Shown here: in pieces, positions 44,566 to 55,385 of the stretch
How the letters are laid out: every line of letters begins with the position of its first letter
How positions within the stretch are numbered: position 1 is the stretch's first letter
DNA from: Symsagittifera roscoffensis
Lineage: Eukaryota > Xenacoelomorpha > Acoela > Convolutidae
Assembly (NCBI RefSeq): GCF_963678635.1
Contig: NC_087068.1
Coordinates: 31,870,318 to 31,934,317 of the forward strand
DNA length: 64,000 nt
Reading direction: 5' to 3'
Notes under the pieces: generated by a model
Databases searched by the model: none
What the model was told of the DNA's origin: nothing
The model's input: only the letters and a program-made list of their open reading frames with translations
Translations under genes and position numbers: made by a program

Positions 44566-46000
44566 GTTTCGCTGAAAAAAAAACAATGTTTATCTTTTTT
44601 TATTTTGTTTGTTCACTTCAAAACAATAAAACGCCGTTTTGCCGAATGACCATAAATTGAGTTAATTTGAGATTAGGATTAGATAGATATTGCACGAGAC
44701 GGAAATCGAGGTCTATTAGGCTGATATTCAATCAATTGGTACACAAGATAAAACTGCCTTTTTCAACCCAAAATCTAAAACATTGTTTATTGTAAATTTT
44801 TCTCTGATGTGTTGATTGAAAATACTGAAAATACACCGGTTAAAGTAGAAATCAACGAAAAATGCGCGGAGTATATAAGCCAGCCAAACAGTTACATTAT
44901 ATGAATGAATTTGCATTTTTGCAACTGTTACATAATCGATACATAACTATTATGTAACACTTGCGTATTTTCGGCTGGTTGACACTTCGGCTGGTTTATA
45001 ATTCGGCTGATTTATATACCACCGAAAATGCTGTGTGCAAATTCATTCATTGCTATTGATTATGATGTTTTTTAGGTTAACAGTTTTCTGATAATCGTTT
45101 GAAAAGTGTCTTTTTGAGAACCAAAAAAATTTTACTCCAAACTTTTTAAATGACAAATATATAGATTCTATATTACAAACAAGGTTTATAAACTTTCCAT
45201 TATCAGTAGGTGCGGTGCAATCAGTTCGATTGAAGCAAAAACGAGTTTCGAAGGTCGAAATGGATGATAATTCTCTTTCAAGCACTGGAGCAATACCATG
45301 CTTATTAGTACAAACATTCTATCAACGACTCAACAAATTTTTCAAGAATTTGAAAAAGTTTGCAAGCAAAAAGTCAGTTGCTTGGCACCTAATTGACGAG
45401 AAAATTTTTACGTTTTTAAAAGCAAATCAAAACTTATCTGCTCTCTTGATTGCAAAAAGGTTGGCTGTATTGTTGTTTTTGATTGCATTGAACTTACATT
45501 GTTTGCTGAACCTATAATATATCCATCCGGCTTGAAATACATAAATATTTTTTTAATCTATCATAGTTTTGAGCAAAAAAATACTTACCATCCAAACACA
45601 GTGTATGGGAAAAACGCTGATCATACAATGTATATTTATGAAAATTGCATGATAAGCAATTTTTTCACCTTGCTGTAAATAAGTTAATAATTAAGATAAA
45701 AAAACCCAAATTTCAAGGAACAATTTTTTCTAACTGAAGTCGCAATATTTGCAAACAAATTTTTATGATTTTTGTCTATACCGTAGTCCAGGCTGAGCTT
45801 TTCATGCAGATAAAACGAAACTGTCAGGGATTTTAGGAGCGATCCAAACTTGATATTTATAAGCTTTTATATGGTAATCTACAAGTAAACCTGTCTAAAA
45901 ATTAGGCCTTGATTACCGATAACTTTTTTTTACTAAAATGTTTCTAGCCATATACAAAAGCATACGGTTTTTTTTCGTAGTTCTGGGGGGGGGGGAAATT
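44566..46000 (+). repeat. 1.43-kb tandem unit 2 of 4
   Basis: Shift of 1434 bases from unit 1 with almost no differences; shares with unit 1 the variants CCAAAATCTAAAAC, CTCTTGATTGC and ATATATCCATCCGG. Confidence 0.95.
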
Positions 46001-47429
46001 GTTTCGCTGAAAAAAAAACAATGTTTATCTTTTTTTATTTTGTTTGTTCACTTCAAAACAATAAAACGCCGTTTTGCCGAATGACCATAAATTGAGTTAA
46101 TTTGAGATTAGGATTAGATAGATATTGCACGAGACGGAAATCGAGGTCTATTAGGCTGATATTCAATCAATTGGTACACAAGATAAAACTGCCTTTTTCA
46201 ACCCAAAATCTGAAACATTGTTTATTGTAAATTTTTCTCTGATGTGTTGATTGAAAATACTGAAAATACACCGGTTAAAGTAGAAATCAACGAAAAATGC
46301 GCGGAGTATATAAGCCAGCCAAACAGTTACATTATATGAATGAATTTGCATTTTTGCAACTGTTACATAATCGATACATAACTATTATGTAACACTTGCG
46401 TATTTTCGGCTGGTTGACACTTCGGCTGGTTTATAATTCGGCTGATTTATATACCACCGAAAATGCTGTGTGCAAATTCATTCATTGCTATTGATTATGA
46501 TGTTTTTTAGGTTAACAGTTTTCTGATAATCGTTTGAAAAGTGTCTTTTTGAGAACCAAAAAAATTTTACTCCAAACTTTTTAAATGACAAATATATAGA
46601 TTCTATATTACAAACAAGGTTTATAAACTTTCCATTATCAGTAGGTGCGGTGCAATCAATTCGATTGAAGCAAAAACGAGTTTCGAAGGTCGAAATGGAT
46701 GATAATTCTCTTTCAAGCACTGGAGCAATACCATGCTTATTAGTACAAACATTCTATCAACGACTCAACAAATTTTTCAAGAATTTGAAAAAGTTTGCAA
46801 GCAAAAAGTCAGTTGCTTGGCACCTAATTGACGAGAAAATTTTTACGTTTTTAAAAGCAAATCAAAACTTATCTGCTCTCTTGATAGCAAAAAGGTTGGC
46901 TGTATTGTTGTTTTTGATTGCATTGAACTTACATTGTTTGCTGAACCTATAATATATCCGGCTTGAAATACATAAATATTTTTTTTATCTATCATAGTTT
47001 TGAGCAAAAAAATACTTACCATCCAAACACAGTGTATGGGAAAAACGCTGATCATACAATGTATATTTATGAAAATTGCATGATAAGCAATTTTTTCACC
47101 TTGCTGTAAATAAGTTAATAATTAAGATAAAAAAACCCAAATTTCAAGGAACAATTTTTTCTAACTGAAGTCGCAATATTTGCAAACAAATTTTTATGAT
47201 TTTTGTCTATACCGTAGTCCAGGCTGAGCTTTTCATGCAGATAAAACGAAACTGTCAGGGATTTTAGGAGCGATCCAAACTTGATATTTATAAGCTTTTA
47301 TATGGTAATCTACAAGTAAACCTGTCTAAAAATTAGGCCTTGATTACCGATAACTTTTTTTACTAAAATGTTTCTAGCCATATACAAAAGCATACGGTTT
47401 TTTTTCGTAGTTCTGGGGGGGGGGGAATT
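46001..47429 (+). repeat. 1.43-kb tandem unit 3 of 4
   Basis: Shares with unit 4 the variants CCAAAATCTGAAAC, CTCTTGATAGC and a 4-base deletion in ATATATCCGG. It has a private GTGCAATCAATTCG. Confidence 0.95.
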
Positions 47430-48836
47430 GTTTCGCTGAAAAAAAACAATGTTTATCTTTTTTTATTTTGTTTGTTCACTTCAAAACAATAAAACGCCGT
47501 TTTGCCGAATGACCATAAATTGAGTTAATTTGAGATTAGGATTAGATAGATATTGCACGAGACGGAAATCGAGGTCTATTAGGCTGATATTCAATCAATT
47601 GGTACACAAGATAAAACTGCCTTTTTCAACCCAAAATCTGAAACATTGTTTATTGTAAATTTTTCTCTGATGTGTTGATTGAAAATACTGAAAATACACC
47701 GGTTAAAGTAGAAATCAACGAAAAATGCGCGGAGTATATAAGCCAGCCAAACAGTTACATTATATGAATGAATTTGCATTTTTGCAACTGTTACATAATC
47801 GATACATAACTATTATGTAACACTTGCGTATTTTCGGCTGGTTGACACTTCGGCTGGTTTATAATTCGGCTGATTTATATACCACCGAAAATGCTGTGTG
47901 CAAATTCATTCATTGCTATTGATTATGATGTTTTTTAGGTTAACAGTTTTCTGATAATCGTTTGAAAAGTGTCTTTTTGAGAACCAAAAAAATTTTACTC
48001 CAAACTTTTTAAATGACAAATATATAGATTCTATATTACAAACAAGGTTTATAAACTTTCCATTATCAGTAGGTGCGGTGCAATCAGTTCGATTGAAGCA
48101 AAAACGAGTTTCGAAGGTCGAAATGGATGATAATTCTCTTTCAAGCACTGGAGCAATACCATGCTTATTAGTACAAACATTCTATCAACGACTCAACAAA
48201 TTTTTCAAGAATTTGAAAAAGTTTGCAAGCAAAAAGTCAGTTGCTTGGCACCTAATTGACGAGAAAATTTTTACGTTTTTAAAAGCAAATCAAAACTTAT
48301 CTGCTCTCTTGATAGCAAAAAGGTTGGCTGTATTGTTGTTTTTGATTGCATTGAACTTACATTGTTTGCTGAACCTATAATATATCCGGCTTGAAATACA
48401 TAAATATTTTTTTTATCTATCATAGTTTTGAGCAAAACCATCCAAACACAGTGCATGGGAAAAACGCTGATCATACAATGTATATTTATGAAAATTGCAT
48501 GATAAGCAATTTTTTCACCTTGCTGTAAATAAGTTAATAATTAAGATAAAAAAACCCAAATTTCAAGGAACAATTTTTTCTAACTGAAGTCGCAATATTT
48601 GCAAACAAATTTTTATGATTTTTGTCTATACCGTAGTCCAGGCTGAGCTTTTCATGCAGATAAAACGAAACTGTCAGGGATTTTAGGAGCGATCCAAACT
48701 TGATATTTATAAGCTTTTATATGGTAATCTACAAGTAAACCTGTCTAAAAATTAGGCCTTGATTACCGATAACTTTTTTTTTACTAAAATGTTTCTAGCC
48801 ATATACAAAAGCATACGGTTTTTTTTCGTAGTTCTG
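47430..48836 (+). repeat. 1.43-kb tandem unit 4 of 4
   Basis: Last unit, with a 15-base internal deletion near 48436 (the AAAATACTTACCATCC region); ends CGTAGTTCTG without the poly-G junction that separates the other units. Confidence 0.95.
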
Positions 48837-49015
48837 ACTGAACTATGAAAGAAAATCTGATATACATTAGCTATTATTGCCCATTATTTGTGACATTCCT
48901 TACGTTAAAAATTCTTAGTTAATGCGTTTCGCCAAAAAACAAAAACATTATGCGAAATAAAAAATATGACAAAATTTTGATTTAAAGAAAAATGCTAATC
49001 ATACAATTTTCATGA

Positions 49016-49134
49016 ATGGAAAATTGTTTATTTTTGAGATTTGATATAATTTTTTATAGTAAAAGTCTGGAAAATTGTAATAGTAAAAGAATGGAAAATT
49101 GTTTATTTTTGAGATTTGATATAATTTTTTATAG
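49016..49134 (+). repeat. tandem 44-base repeats before LINE ORF1
   Basis: ATGGAAAATTGTTTATTTTT... occurs at 49016-49059 and 49091-49134, period 75. The second ends 10 bases before the ORF1 ATG. Could be repeated promoter monomers, as in some LINEs. Confidence 0.7.
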
Positions 49135-49143
49135 AAAAATTTT

Positions 49144-50031
49144 ATGATTATGGGCCCTAAACCCAGGACCACCAGATTGAACTCTGAGTCCAGTCCTAAA
49201 TGTATCTGCAAGAAGCCCGTCAATGATGATGACAGCTCGGCTATTGGATGCTCTTCTTGTGGGAAATGGGTTCATGGCCCTTGTGTTGGACTTTCTATCG
49301 ATGATGTGCGTTGGCTAGGGACAAAAGCAAATCTCCAGTGGCTATGTGACAACTGTCTGCAGAGAGGAGATAAGTCAACAATTTGCACCGAAGCTAAGTT
49401 GGATGCTTTATTTAATGACTTGAGCGATAAAATAAATACTACGGTTACAAATCTTGTCCCTAAACTTATCAGTGAAGTTATCCCTGGCGTGAATGAAAAT
49501 GTCAAAGAAGCGGTCACTAAATCTTTACCTTCTTATAGTGATATAGTATCCGGCAGTAAGAAATCGTTACCTAATACTGAACTGCAGTTTGTTATTACTG
49601 GTATTCCTGAAAACGAAAGCTCTTATTTTAAGCAAATTGAAAACGACTCAATAGAAATTGATGGAATAATGCAACATATGGGATTGCATCCAGAGAATAA
49701 TATCACTGCGATTCGACGCCTTGGAAAGATTACTAAATCTTCTCCAAATGAATTAGCTTCTGATAGACCAAGATGTCGACCCCTCCTTGTTACAACTTCT
49801 AATGACCGATTCTTAAATAACTGCTTTGCTCGTAGTCACTACCTTCAGAATTACATTAACCGAGTGTATATTAAAAAGTTCCTTTCACATTCGGATCGTC
49901 AAACTGAGAAAAATCTTCTGGCCAAACGATATCAAATGATTACTTCCGAGGCGAAAAACAAGAAAGATTTTCGAATCAAAAATCTTAAACTTTACTATAA
50001 AGGCGCGCCAGTTGACATATCCTCAAATTGA
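49144..50031 (+). CDS. LINE ORF1 protein with PHD-type zinc finger
   Basis: 295 residues. Near the N-terminus, CICKKP...GCSSCGKWVH...C...WLCDNC (about 21-75) is a C4HC3 PHD-type finger. It is followed by a region with predicted helical character and then an RNA-binding-like domain (FVITGIPENES, IRRLGK, RPLLVT, about 155-220) resembling the esterase-free RRM/CTD arrangement of LINE ORF1 proteins. Its role would be nucleic-acid chaperoning in the retrotransposition particle. ATG at 49144; the stop TGA at 50029-50031 is in the same frame as ORF2. Confidence 0.85.
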   Translation: MIMGPKPRTTRLNSESSPKCICKKPVNDDDSSAIGCSSCGKWVHGPCVGLSIDDVRWLGTKANLQWLCDNCLQRGDKSTICTEAKLDALFNDLSDKINTTVTNLVPKLISEVIPGVNENVKEAVTKSLPSYSDIVSGSKKSLPNTELQFVITGIPENESSYFKQIENDSIEIDGIMQHMGLHPENNITAIRRLGKITKSSPNELASDRPRCRPLLVTTSNDRFLNNCFARSHYLQNYINRVYIKKFLSHSDRQTEKNLLAKRYQMITSEAKNKKDFRIKNLKLYYKGAPVDISSN

Positions 50032-50035
50032 CTAG
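50029..50035 (+). promoter_or_regulatory. leaky-stop context TGACTAG between ORF1 and ORF2
   Basis: The ORF1 stop reads TGA CTA G. UGA followed by CUA(G) is the best-known read-through context in animal cells and alphaviruses. ORF2 continues in the same frame with no further stop and no ATG for a long way, so translational read-through is the simplest way to make it. Confidence 0.65.
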
Positions 50036-52878
50036 AATCTACGAATTGCTTACTGTTAAATTGTCAATCTATATGTCCACTCGATAAGAGATACGAATTA
50101 ATTAGTCTCTGTAATACTAATTTGATTTCTTTGGTGTTTCTTACAGAAACTTGGCTTAATCCCGACATTGATGATTCTGAAATTTTTCTTGGCTCTTCTT
50201 ATATCACTATATGTAGAACAGATCGAGAACGAAGACAGCACGGTGGTCTACTTATTGCACAATCGGCCAACGACCCTCTCAAAGCTATGAATATTACCAT
50301 TCCGTCATTTGAATTTGCCGTTTCATGTGTTGTATTAAGCGAACTACCCTCCTTCTTTGTTCTCATCTATAACCCTCCCATGTCTTCTATTTATTCTGTT
50401 AATATTCAACTCCTCCTAAATTGCATTGAGTCCTACTTGTTGAAGATTGAAGAAATTTTACAGCAATACGGATACGGAAATACCTATAATTTTTACCTTC
50501 TCGGGGACTTTAATTTTCCTTCTATTGATTGGAATACTTACTCCTCTTCTTCTACAAATGAACGCTCTTTTCTTGAAATCATTATCGAAAATGGTTTTCT
50601 GCAGTTTGTTACTGAAGCGACACATAAGAACAAAAATATCCTAGATCTCGTTATTTCTAATGAAATAAACTTACCTGTATCAGTTGGCAATCAAATTTTC
50701 TCTGACCACTACCCCATTTTCTTTAATTTTAATTCTGTCCATCCGACTTGTGAGCTGCAAAGTTCCTATTCCAAATCTTCTTTTAACATCCAAACTTTCA
50801 ATACTTATCTTCAATCTATGTACAATTTGGTATCTCTTAATTCTTGCACAATAGAGTCCTATGCTGATAAGTGGTATAGTCTTCTCAATAGCTCGTTCAA
50901 GTCTGCCATTAAATTAAAACGTTCCAAAAGGAAGGTGTTGCCGATATTTTATTCTTCGCATACTGTTCATTTAATTAATCAGAAAGAAACAACACTTCGC
51001 AAATTAAAAAAAGAAAATTCTTATTTGCAGGCAATTAAATTGAAAGATATCACTAGATATCTTTCTGAATCAATTGAATTGGACAAAGAGGTCTTTATTA
51101 ATCAGTTCAATCTTTCTTCTACGAGCGAATGTTTTAAGCTCCTCAAAACTCTCGGTTATAATTCTGCCCTTCCATCCATCATGTATCACGGCAATATTTC
51201 CTTGACAACTGAACTCGAAAAAGCTACTGGATTCAACAAGTTCTTCGCATCAGTTTTCAATGACCAAGAAATGTTCACACTGCCAGACTTGTTCTCCAAT
51301 GTTTCGATTTGTTTAAACGATCTTAACTTATCATTACCTGATATTGAATCATTTTTGAATTACTGTCCCGACACTAGTAATACTGGTCCGGATAATATTC
51401 CCTCTTTCGTGTTATCTCACTGCTCTGATATCATATCACCCCTCGTTTACGATTTATATGCCTGGATATTGAAACACAAAAACTGGCCTAGTCAGTGGAA
51501 AACTTCTTTTGTTACCCCTTTATACAAATCTGATGCTCGCAATGACATTACTAACTACAGACCAATTAGTATTTTACCACGAATTTCCCTTATCCTGGAA
51601 AGAATTCTTTTCAACTTTACTTATCCAAAAGTTAGACATCTAATCAAACGTCAGCAACATGGTTTCATGAAGTCGCGCAGTACTATCAGCCAATTGATCA
51701 TCTATCTCGACTCAATTTATTCCTCCTGCGATAAAAATTCTCCTGGACTAGCCATTTACTTTGATGTGAGAAAAGCTTTTGATTCAGTACCGCATCATTT
51801 GTTACTTGCTAAACTTGTTATACTCGGCTTTGATTTTGAATTTCTCCAGTTGTTTGAATCTTATCTGACAAACCGGTATCAGTGTGTGCTAATAAATCAA
51901 TCAATTTCGTCTCCTCTGCCAGTTACCTCGGGCGTTCCTCAGGGGAGTGTTCTCGGCCCACTTCTGTTTATTCTATTTATAAATGATATGACCGATGATG
52001 TGTTAAATAGTGAATTTTATCTATTTGCAGACGACCTGAAGATTAATAGCTCATCTGCTCCATCATTAGTTCAAAAAGATATCGATTCTCTTTTTAATTG
52101 GTCAACTAACAATCACTTACAGTTTCATTCTGCCAAATGTAAAGTTCTGAACTTTGGTGGTTATGATGATTCTATCCAATTCTTGCTCGGGTCAGACATC
52201 TTACCATTTGTTGATGAAATTAAAGATCTTGGTATCATAGTCTCCAACAATCTTTTCTGGAAATCCCATCTGAATACTAAGTTGATAAAATGTTCCAGAT
52301 TGTTTTATTTTCTGAAACGAAATATTCCTTTCTCGGTATCCTGCAGTCGAAAAAAGTTACTTTACAATACTCTCATTCTGTCAATCTTACTTTACGGTGC
52401 TCCTGCATGGTGCCCTTCTTTGACACTATTACATCAGCTTGAACTGTTCCAGTACAAAGTTCTAAGATGGATCAAGAAATGTTCATCGTATGTTTCAGGG
52501 CTACTAAATCTGAATATGCTTCCAATTAGCTATGTATTGATTAGAGTTGAAATTCTTCTACTTTGGAAGCTCCATAACAATGTTATTGATGTTGACTGCA
52601 AAAGTGCAACCAGCTCGCTTCCTACGCGTTCCGCTACGAGTGGCCTATTCGTCATACCGAACACGAGGAAATTGAAAACTGACGATAACTTCTTTGTACG
52701 AGCTCCCCGTGCTGCCAATGAACTTCTGCGTCTGAAAATTATATCTTTCGACATGCCCCTGGGAATGTTCAAATCAAAACTGAATAAATTTTTACTGCTT
52801 AAAACTTCAACTTTGTTTGATATAAACAGATCATGCACATTCTTTGTCAAATGTTTTTGTAAAAATTGTCGATCGTAA
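50032..52878 (+). CDS. LINE ORF2: endonuclease and reverse transcriptase
   Basis: An uninterrupted frame of about 949 codons following the ORF1 stop without frame change. APE-type endonuclease first: LNCQSI, FLTETWL, GGLLIA, LLGDFNFPSIDW and SDHYPIFF give the conserved blocks. Reverse transcriptase: NYRPISILP, QHGFMKSRST, IYFDVRKAFDSVPHHLLL, SGVPQGSVLGPLLFILFIND and the catalytic FADDLK (about 670). A C-terminal domain ends FFVKCFCKNCRS with cysteines. It nicks target DNA and primes cDNA synthesis there. The first in-frame Met lies far inside the endonuclease, so no independent start is likely; translation as an ORF1-ORF2 fusion by read-through is inferred. All catalytic blocks look intact. 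Confidence 0.92.
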   Translation, partial: LESTNCLLLNCQSICPLDKRYELISLCNTNLISLVFLTETWLNPDIDDSEIFLGSSYITICRTDRERRQHGGLLIAQSANDPLKAMNITIPSFEFAVSCVVLSELPSFFVLIYNPPMSSIYSVNIQLLLNCIESYLLKIEEILQQYGYGNTYNFYLLGDFNFPSIDWNTYSSSSTNERSFLEIIIENGFLQFVTEATHKNKNILDLVISNEINLPVSVGNQIFSDHYPIFFNFNSVHPTCELQSSYSKSSFNIQTFNTYLQSMYNLVSLNSCTIESYADKWYSLLNSSFKSAIKLKRSKRKVLPIFYSSHTVHLINQKETTLRKLKKENSYLQAIKLKDITRYLSESIELDKEVFINQFNLSSTSECFKLLKTLGYNSALPSIMYHGNISLTTELEKATGFNKFFASVFNDQEMFTLPDLFSNVSICLNDLNLSLPDIESFLNYCPDTSNTGPDNIPSFVLSHCSDIISPLVYDLYAWILKHKNWPSQWKTSFVTPLYKSDARNDITNYRPISILPRISLILERILFNFTYPKVRHLIKRQQHGFMKSRSTISQLIIYLDSIYSSCDKNSPGLAIYFDVRKAFDSVPHHLLLAKLVILGFDFEFLQLFESYLTNRYQCVLINQSISSPLPVTSGVPQGSVLGPLLFILFINDMTDDVLNSEFYLFADDLKINSSSAPSLVQKDIDSLFNWSTNNHLQFHSAKCKVLNFGGYDDSIQFLLGSDILPFVDEIKDLGIIVSNNLFWKSHLNTKLIKCSRLFYFLKRNIPFSVSCSRKKLLYNTLILSILLYGAPAWCPSLTLLHQLELFQYKVLRWIKKCSSYVSGLLNLNMLPISYVLIRVEILLLWKLHNNVIDVDCKSATSSLPTRSATSGLFVIPNTRKLKTDDNFFVRAPRAANELLRLKIISFDMPLGMFKSKLNKFLLLKTSTLFDINRSCTFFVKCFCKNCRS

Positions 52879-52931
52879 GTTCATTCAATATTTATATTAA
52901 CCCTGTATCCACCAATGGAATTAAAGTCTTT

Positions 52932-52953
52932 TACTACTACTACTACTACTACT
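52932..52953 (+). repeat. (TAC)n tail of the LINE
   Basis: Seven or more TAC/ACT units marking the 3' end of the element. Confidence 0.85.
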
Positions 52954-53342
52954 ATGTATGTAACAGTCAGACAAGAAGCTTTTTGATATATGGAAATTGT
53001 ATGATAAGCAAGTTTTAGTCAACCCAGGTAGGATTAATTTGGGCAGCAAAATAAATTTCACAGCTGCAATAGTAAGCAATTGGCTCAAAAAATTCATGAG
53101 TGACGAAATAGAAGTTCTCGATTGTTTTTTTTTCAACAATTTTTGACTTGTTGCGTTATTCAAAGTTTGAAGGAAAAAATCGTTTCTGGTGCGTTGAGCT
53201 ATAAATGCATGGCTCCGAATAATGTTGCATGCAAGCGCTTCTTTGATTCATCAATAAGAGTCATTAAACTCGAACAAAAAAGCCCTGACACTTTTGAAGC
53301 TATTCCGGTGGACTGAAAACTTAAACCGAGTAGCAGCAAAAA

Positions 53343-54353
53343 ATGTGTTCAAAGCCAACTAAAATTATTTTTGGATGCTATTTTGCTATTATTAATTTTG
53401 CAGAAATTCTCGGTTTTAATACAAGCATTTCGAAGAGACAAATATCGAAAAAATCAATTTGCGGATCAAATGATATGGATATTTCTGGTTGTTTATTGGA
53501 AGTGCATAATGCGCACAGGAAAAACGCAGGATTGAAAATGTACAAGGAAGATCAATTCCTCGTGAACATTGCAATGGCAGCAAAAAGTGGTATGATCAAA
53601 AACGGTTGTCGCAACAAAAGCTCGCCGGCAGGTCAAATTATATACAACTGGAATGCTCAATCTACTTTTAATGGTAGTTTTGACTGGATCGTTTATAATA
53701 CTTTCAATTACAACTACAATAGTGCCACAAAACAGTATCAGTATCCCGGAGAAACATTCAGTGTCGGTGCTTGTCACAAGATCAACACTTCGAATACAAG
53801 TACCGGCGCAAATTCACTGGATAAATCAGTCAAAATAATAGATATTCTTCTCAACGAAAAACGTAGAAAATTTGGATGCGTTGTTACGAATTGCGGTACA
53901 AAGCGTTTTGTGCTGGTATGTCAATATGAGCTTTTGAAATCCCAGAAACGACTGTTCTCGAACCAAAACTTTGAAAATCTTTGTAACAATGAGCCGGGAA
54001 AATGGCGGAGCTGTAATAACAGTTTGGATATGCAATGCAAAAACAGCCTAAACCCTCAAACTACTAAAACACATGTTGCTTCACTAACCTCACCGCCTTA
54101 TAATCCACCGAAACCACCAGCAAACAAGAATCCAGGAGCAGAAGACGAGAAACTGGCATACACAAAAGTTATTGACCTTCTGAGTGATATTGACAAAAAC
54201 AATCCAACAAAAACATCCACAAAACCAAGTTCAGAAGCTGATAAAGAAGCCCCAACCTCTACCAAAAAAAAATTTTGTGAAAGCTTTGTGATAACTCCAA
54301 CCCTCTTGGCATACAAAATGATTTTAAAGCTAATCGTTTCTCAAACTGATTGA
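53343..54353 (+). CDS. divergent CAP-superfamily (SCP/TAPS-like) secreted protein, intronless
   Basis: 336 residues. A hydrophobic stretch at 7-25 after MCSKPTK looks like a signal peptide. LLEVHNAHRKNAGLKMYKED (51-70) corresponds to the first helix of CAP domains (HNxxR), and KFGCVVTNCGTKRFVLVCQY (176-195) to the closing GCxxxxC...C block. The central catalytic-like region is unusual: the HYTQ/HxxxVW block and the GEN motif are not recognisable, being replaced by an Asn/Tyr-rich segment, so the usual His/Glu cavity is probably lost. The C-terminal third is a low-complexity Pro/Lys/Thr tail (NPPKPP, KTSTKPSS) ending in a moderately hydrophobic segment (ITPTLLAYKMILKLIV). Probably extracellular; function unknown. 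ATG chosen as first in frame with a signal peptide; AATAAA follows at 54454. Confidence 0.7.
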   Translation: MCSKPTKIIFGCYFAIINFAEILGFNTSISKRQISKKSICGSNDMDISGCLLEVHNAHRKNAGLKMYKEDQFLVNIAMAAKSGMIKNGCRNKSSPAGQIIYNWNAQSTFNGSFDWIVYNTFNYNYNSATKQYQYPGETFSVGACHKINTSNTSTGANSLDKSVKIIDILLNEKRRKFGCVVTNCGTKRFVLVCQYELLKSQKRLFSNQNFENLCNNEPGKWRSCNNSLDMQCKNSLNPQTTKTHVASLTSPPYNPPKPPANKNPGAEDEKLAYTKVIDLLSDIDKNNPTKTSTKPSSEADKEAPTSTKKKFCESFVITPTLLAYKMILKLIVSQTD

Positions 54354-54453
54354 AAAAAATCAATTCGCAAAAAAATATATCAAAATTTGCCTGATGTCAT
54401 AAAAGAAAAGAAACACTACTGCTCAGATTTCAATTTAATGATTTGATGCTTCA

Positions 54454-54459
54454 AATAAA
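54454..54459 (+). terminator. polyadenylation signal of the CAP gene
   Basis: AATAAA about 100 bases after the CAP stop codon. Confidence 0.5.
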
Positions 54460-55385
54460 TACTGTTTGATTTAGAAAAATAAAAACTTCTCTTCGAATCC
54501 TTTTTTTGAAAAATTAAGACGAAAAAATATAGACTCAATAACATCGAAATTCTAATTCTTACAAGAATAGCCGGTTCCTGCAAAATTAGCTTGATACACG
54601 TTTTTCATTTTTTTATTAAGAATTTTTTTAGTGAGATAAGAAAAGTAGGCAGGCGCTTCAACCACCTACTGCGTATCTTTAAGGTACCTGATTTTGCGTA
54701 AAAAAAACAACCGAACAGTAAGTTTGTTTCCACATCAAGATCAGAAATGAATTTTAAAAAGTTTCTTTCAAGCTGCAAAAAATTGTATGAAAAATCAGAT
54801 TTTCGAAAAAGTCTATCAAAAACTGGTAAGGCTTGCCCAAAAAAAACCAGGGTGTGGTAAAACAGCATTCCTCCTAAATTATCAGTGCTGCTCGAGTTTC
54901 AACTGAAAGAGCTTTAAAATAAAAAAAAAATAATAGCAAAACTGTTTTTCCAAGATTGAATTGAGTTTATGTTCGTTTCTGCCTTTAATATGTCGACAAA
55001 CAAAAAAAGAATATTGTGTTTCATGGTAGGGATAGCGGCAAAAAATTAGATCTTTTCAATCTCTCTTAATAATTCAAACTTTTAGTGCCAAGGATCTACT
55101 TTGAAGATTTTCCTAAATGTTTTCGATCATCCTCAAGTCTGATTCATTGGCGTTCCGCGAAATTGCCCCGTATGATGATTGGGACAATGTAGCTTCTGTA
55201 GAGATTATTTGTACAATTCGCGATATTTCATTTCTCGGTTTTCTTAAGCAGTGAACGTTCTTGTTTTGCGTCTTCGGCATTCAATTCCTTGCACACAAAC
55301 ACTATCTATATCAGTCAGTGAACAAATGATATATCACACAGCCCAATCTGACTTTCGAATTAGGTACATAAATTTGCGGTGCATA
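54460..55385. other. noncoding stretch
   Basis: No gene recognised between the CAP gene and the Mutator-like element. Confidence 0.4.

Larger units (their letters stand above)
49016..52960 (+). mobile_element. apparently intact non-LTR retrotransposon (PHD ORF1 + EN/RT ORF2)
   Basis: Order: two direct copies of a 44-base AT-rich segment (49016-49059, 49091-49134) as possible 5' region, ORF1 with a PHD finger, a single TGA, ORF2 with endonuclease and reverse transcriptase, about 50 bases of 3' UTR and a (TAC)n tail at 52932-52953. Layout, PHD-type ORF1 and microsatellite tail suit the CR1/L2/Rex1 assemblage; the exact clade is inference. Both flanks carry halves of a GGGAAAATGCT...AGCATTTTTC MITE, so it appears inserted in one. 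Intact frames suggest recent activity. Confidence 0.85.

Noticed and set aside
30300-48836. CRISPR-like array
   Set aside because: Repeats are kilobase-scale or imperfect, the genome is eukaryotic, and no short repeat-spacer pattern exists.
49018-49134. The duplicated 44-base segments as LTRs or TSDs of the LINE
   Set aside because: Both copies lie on the same (5') side of the coding region; more likely 5' UTR monomers.
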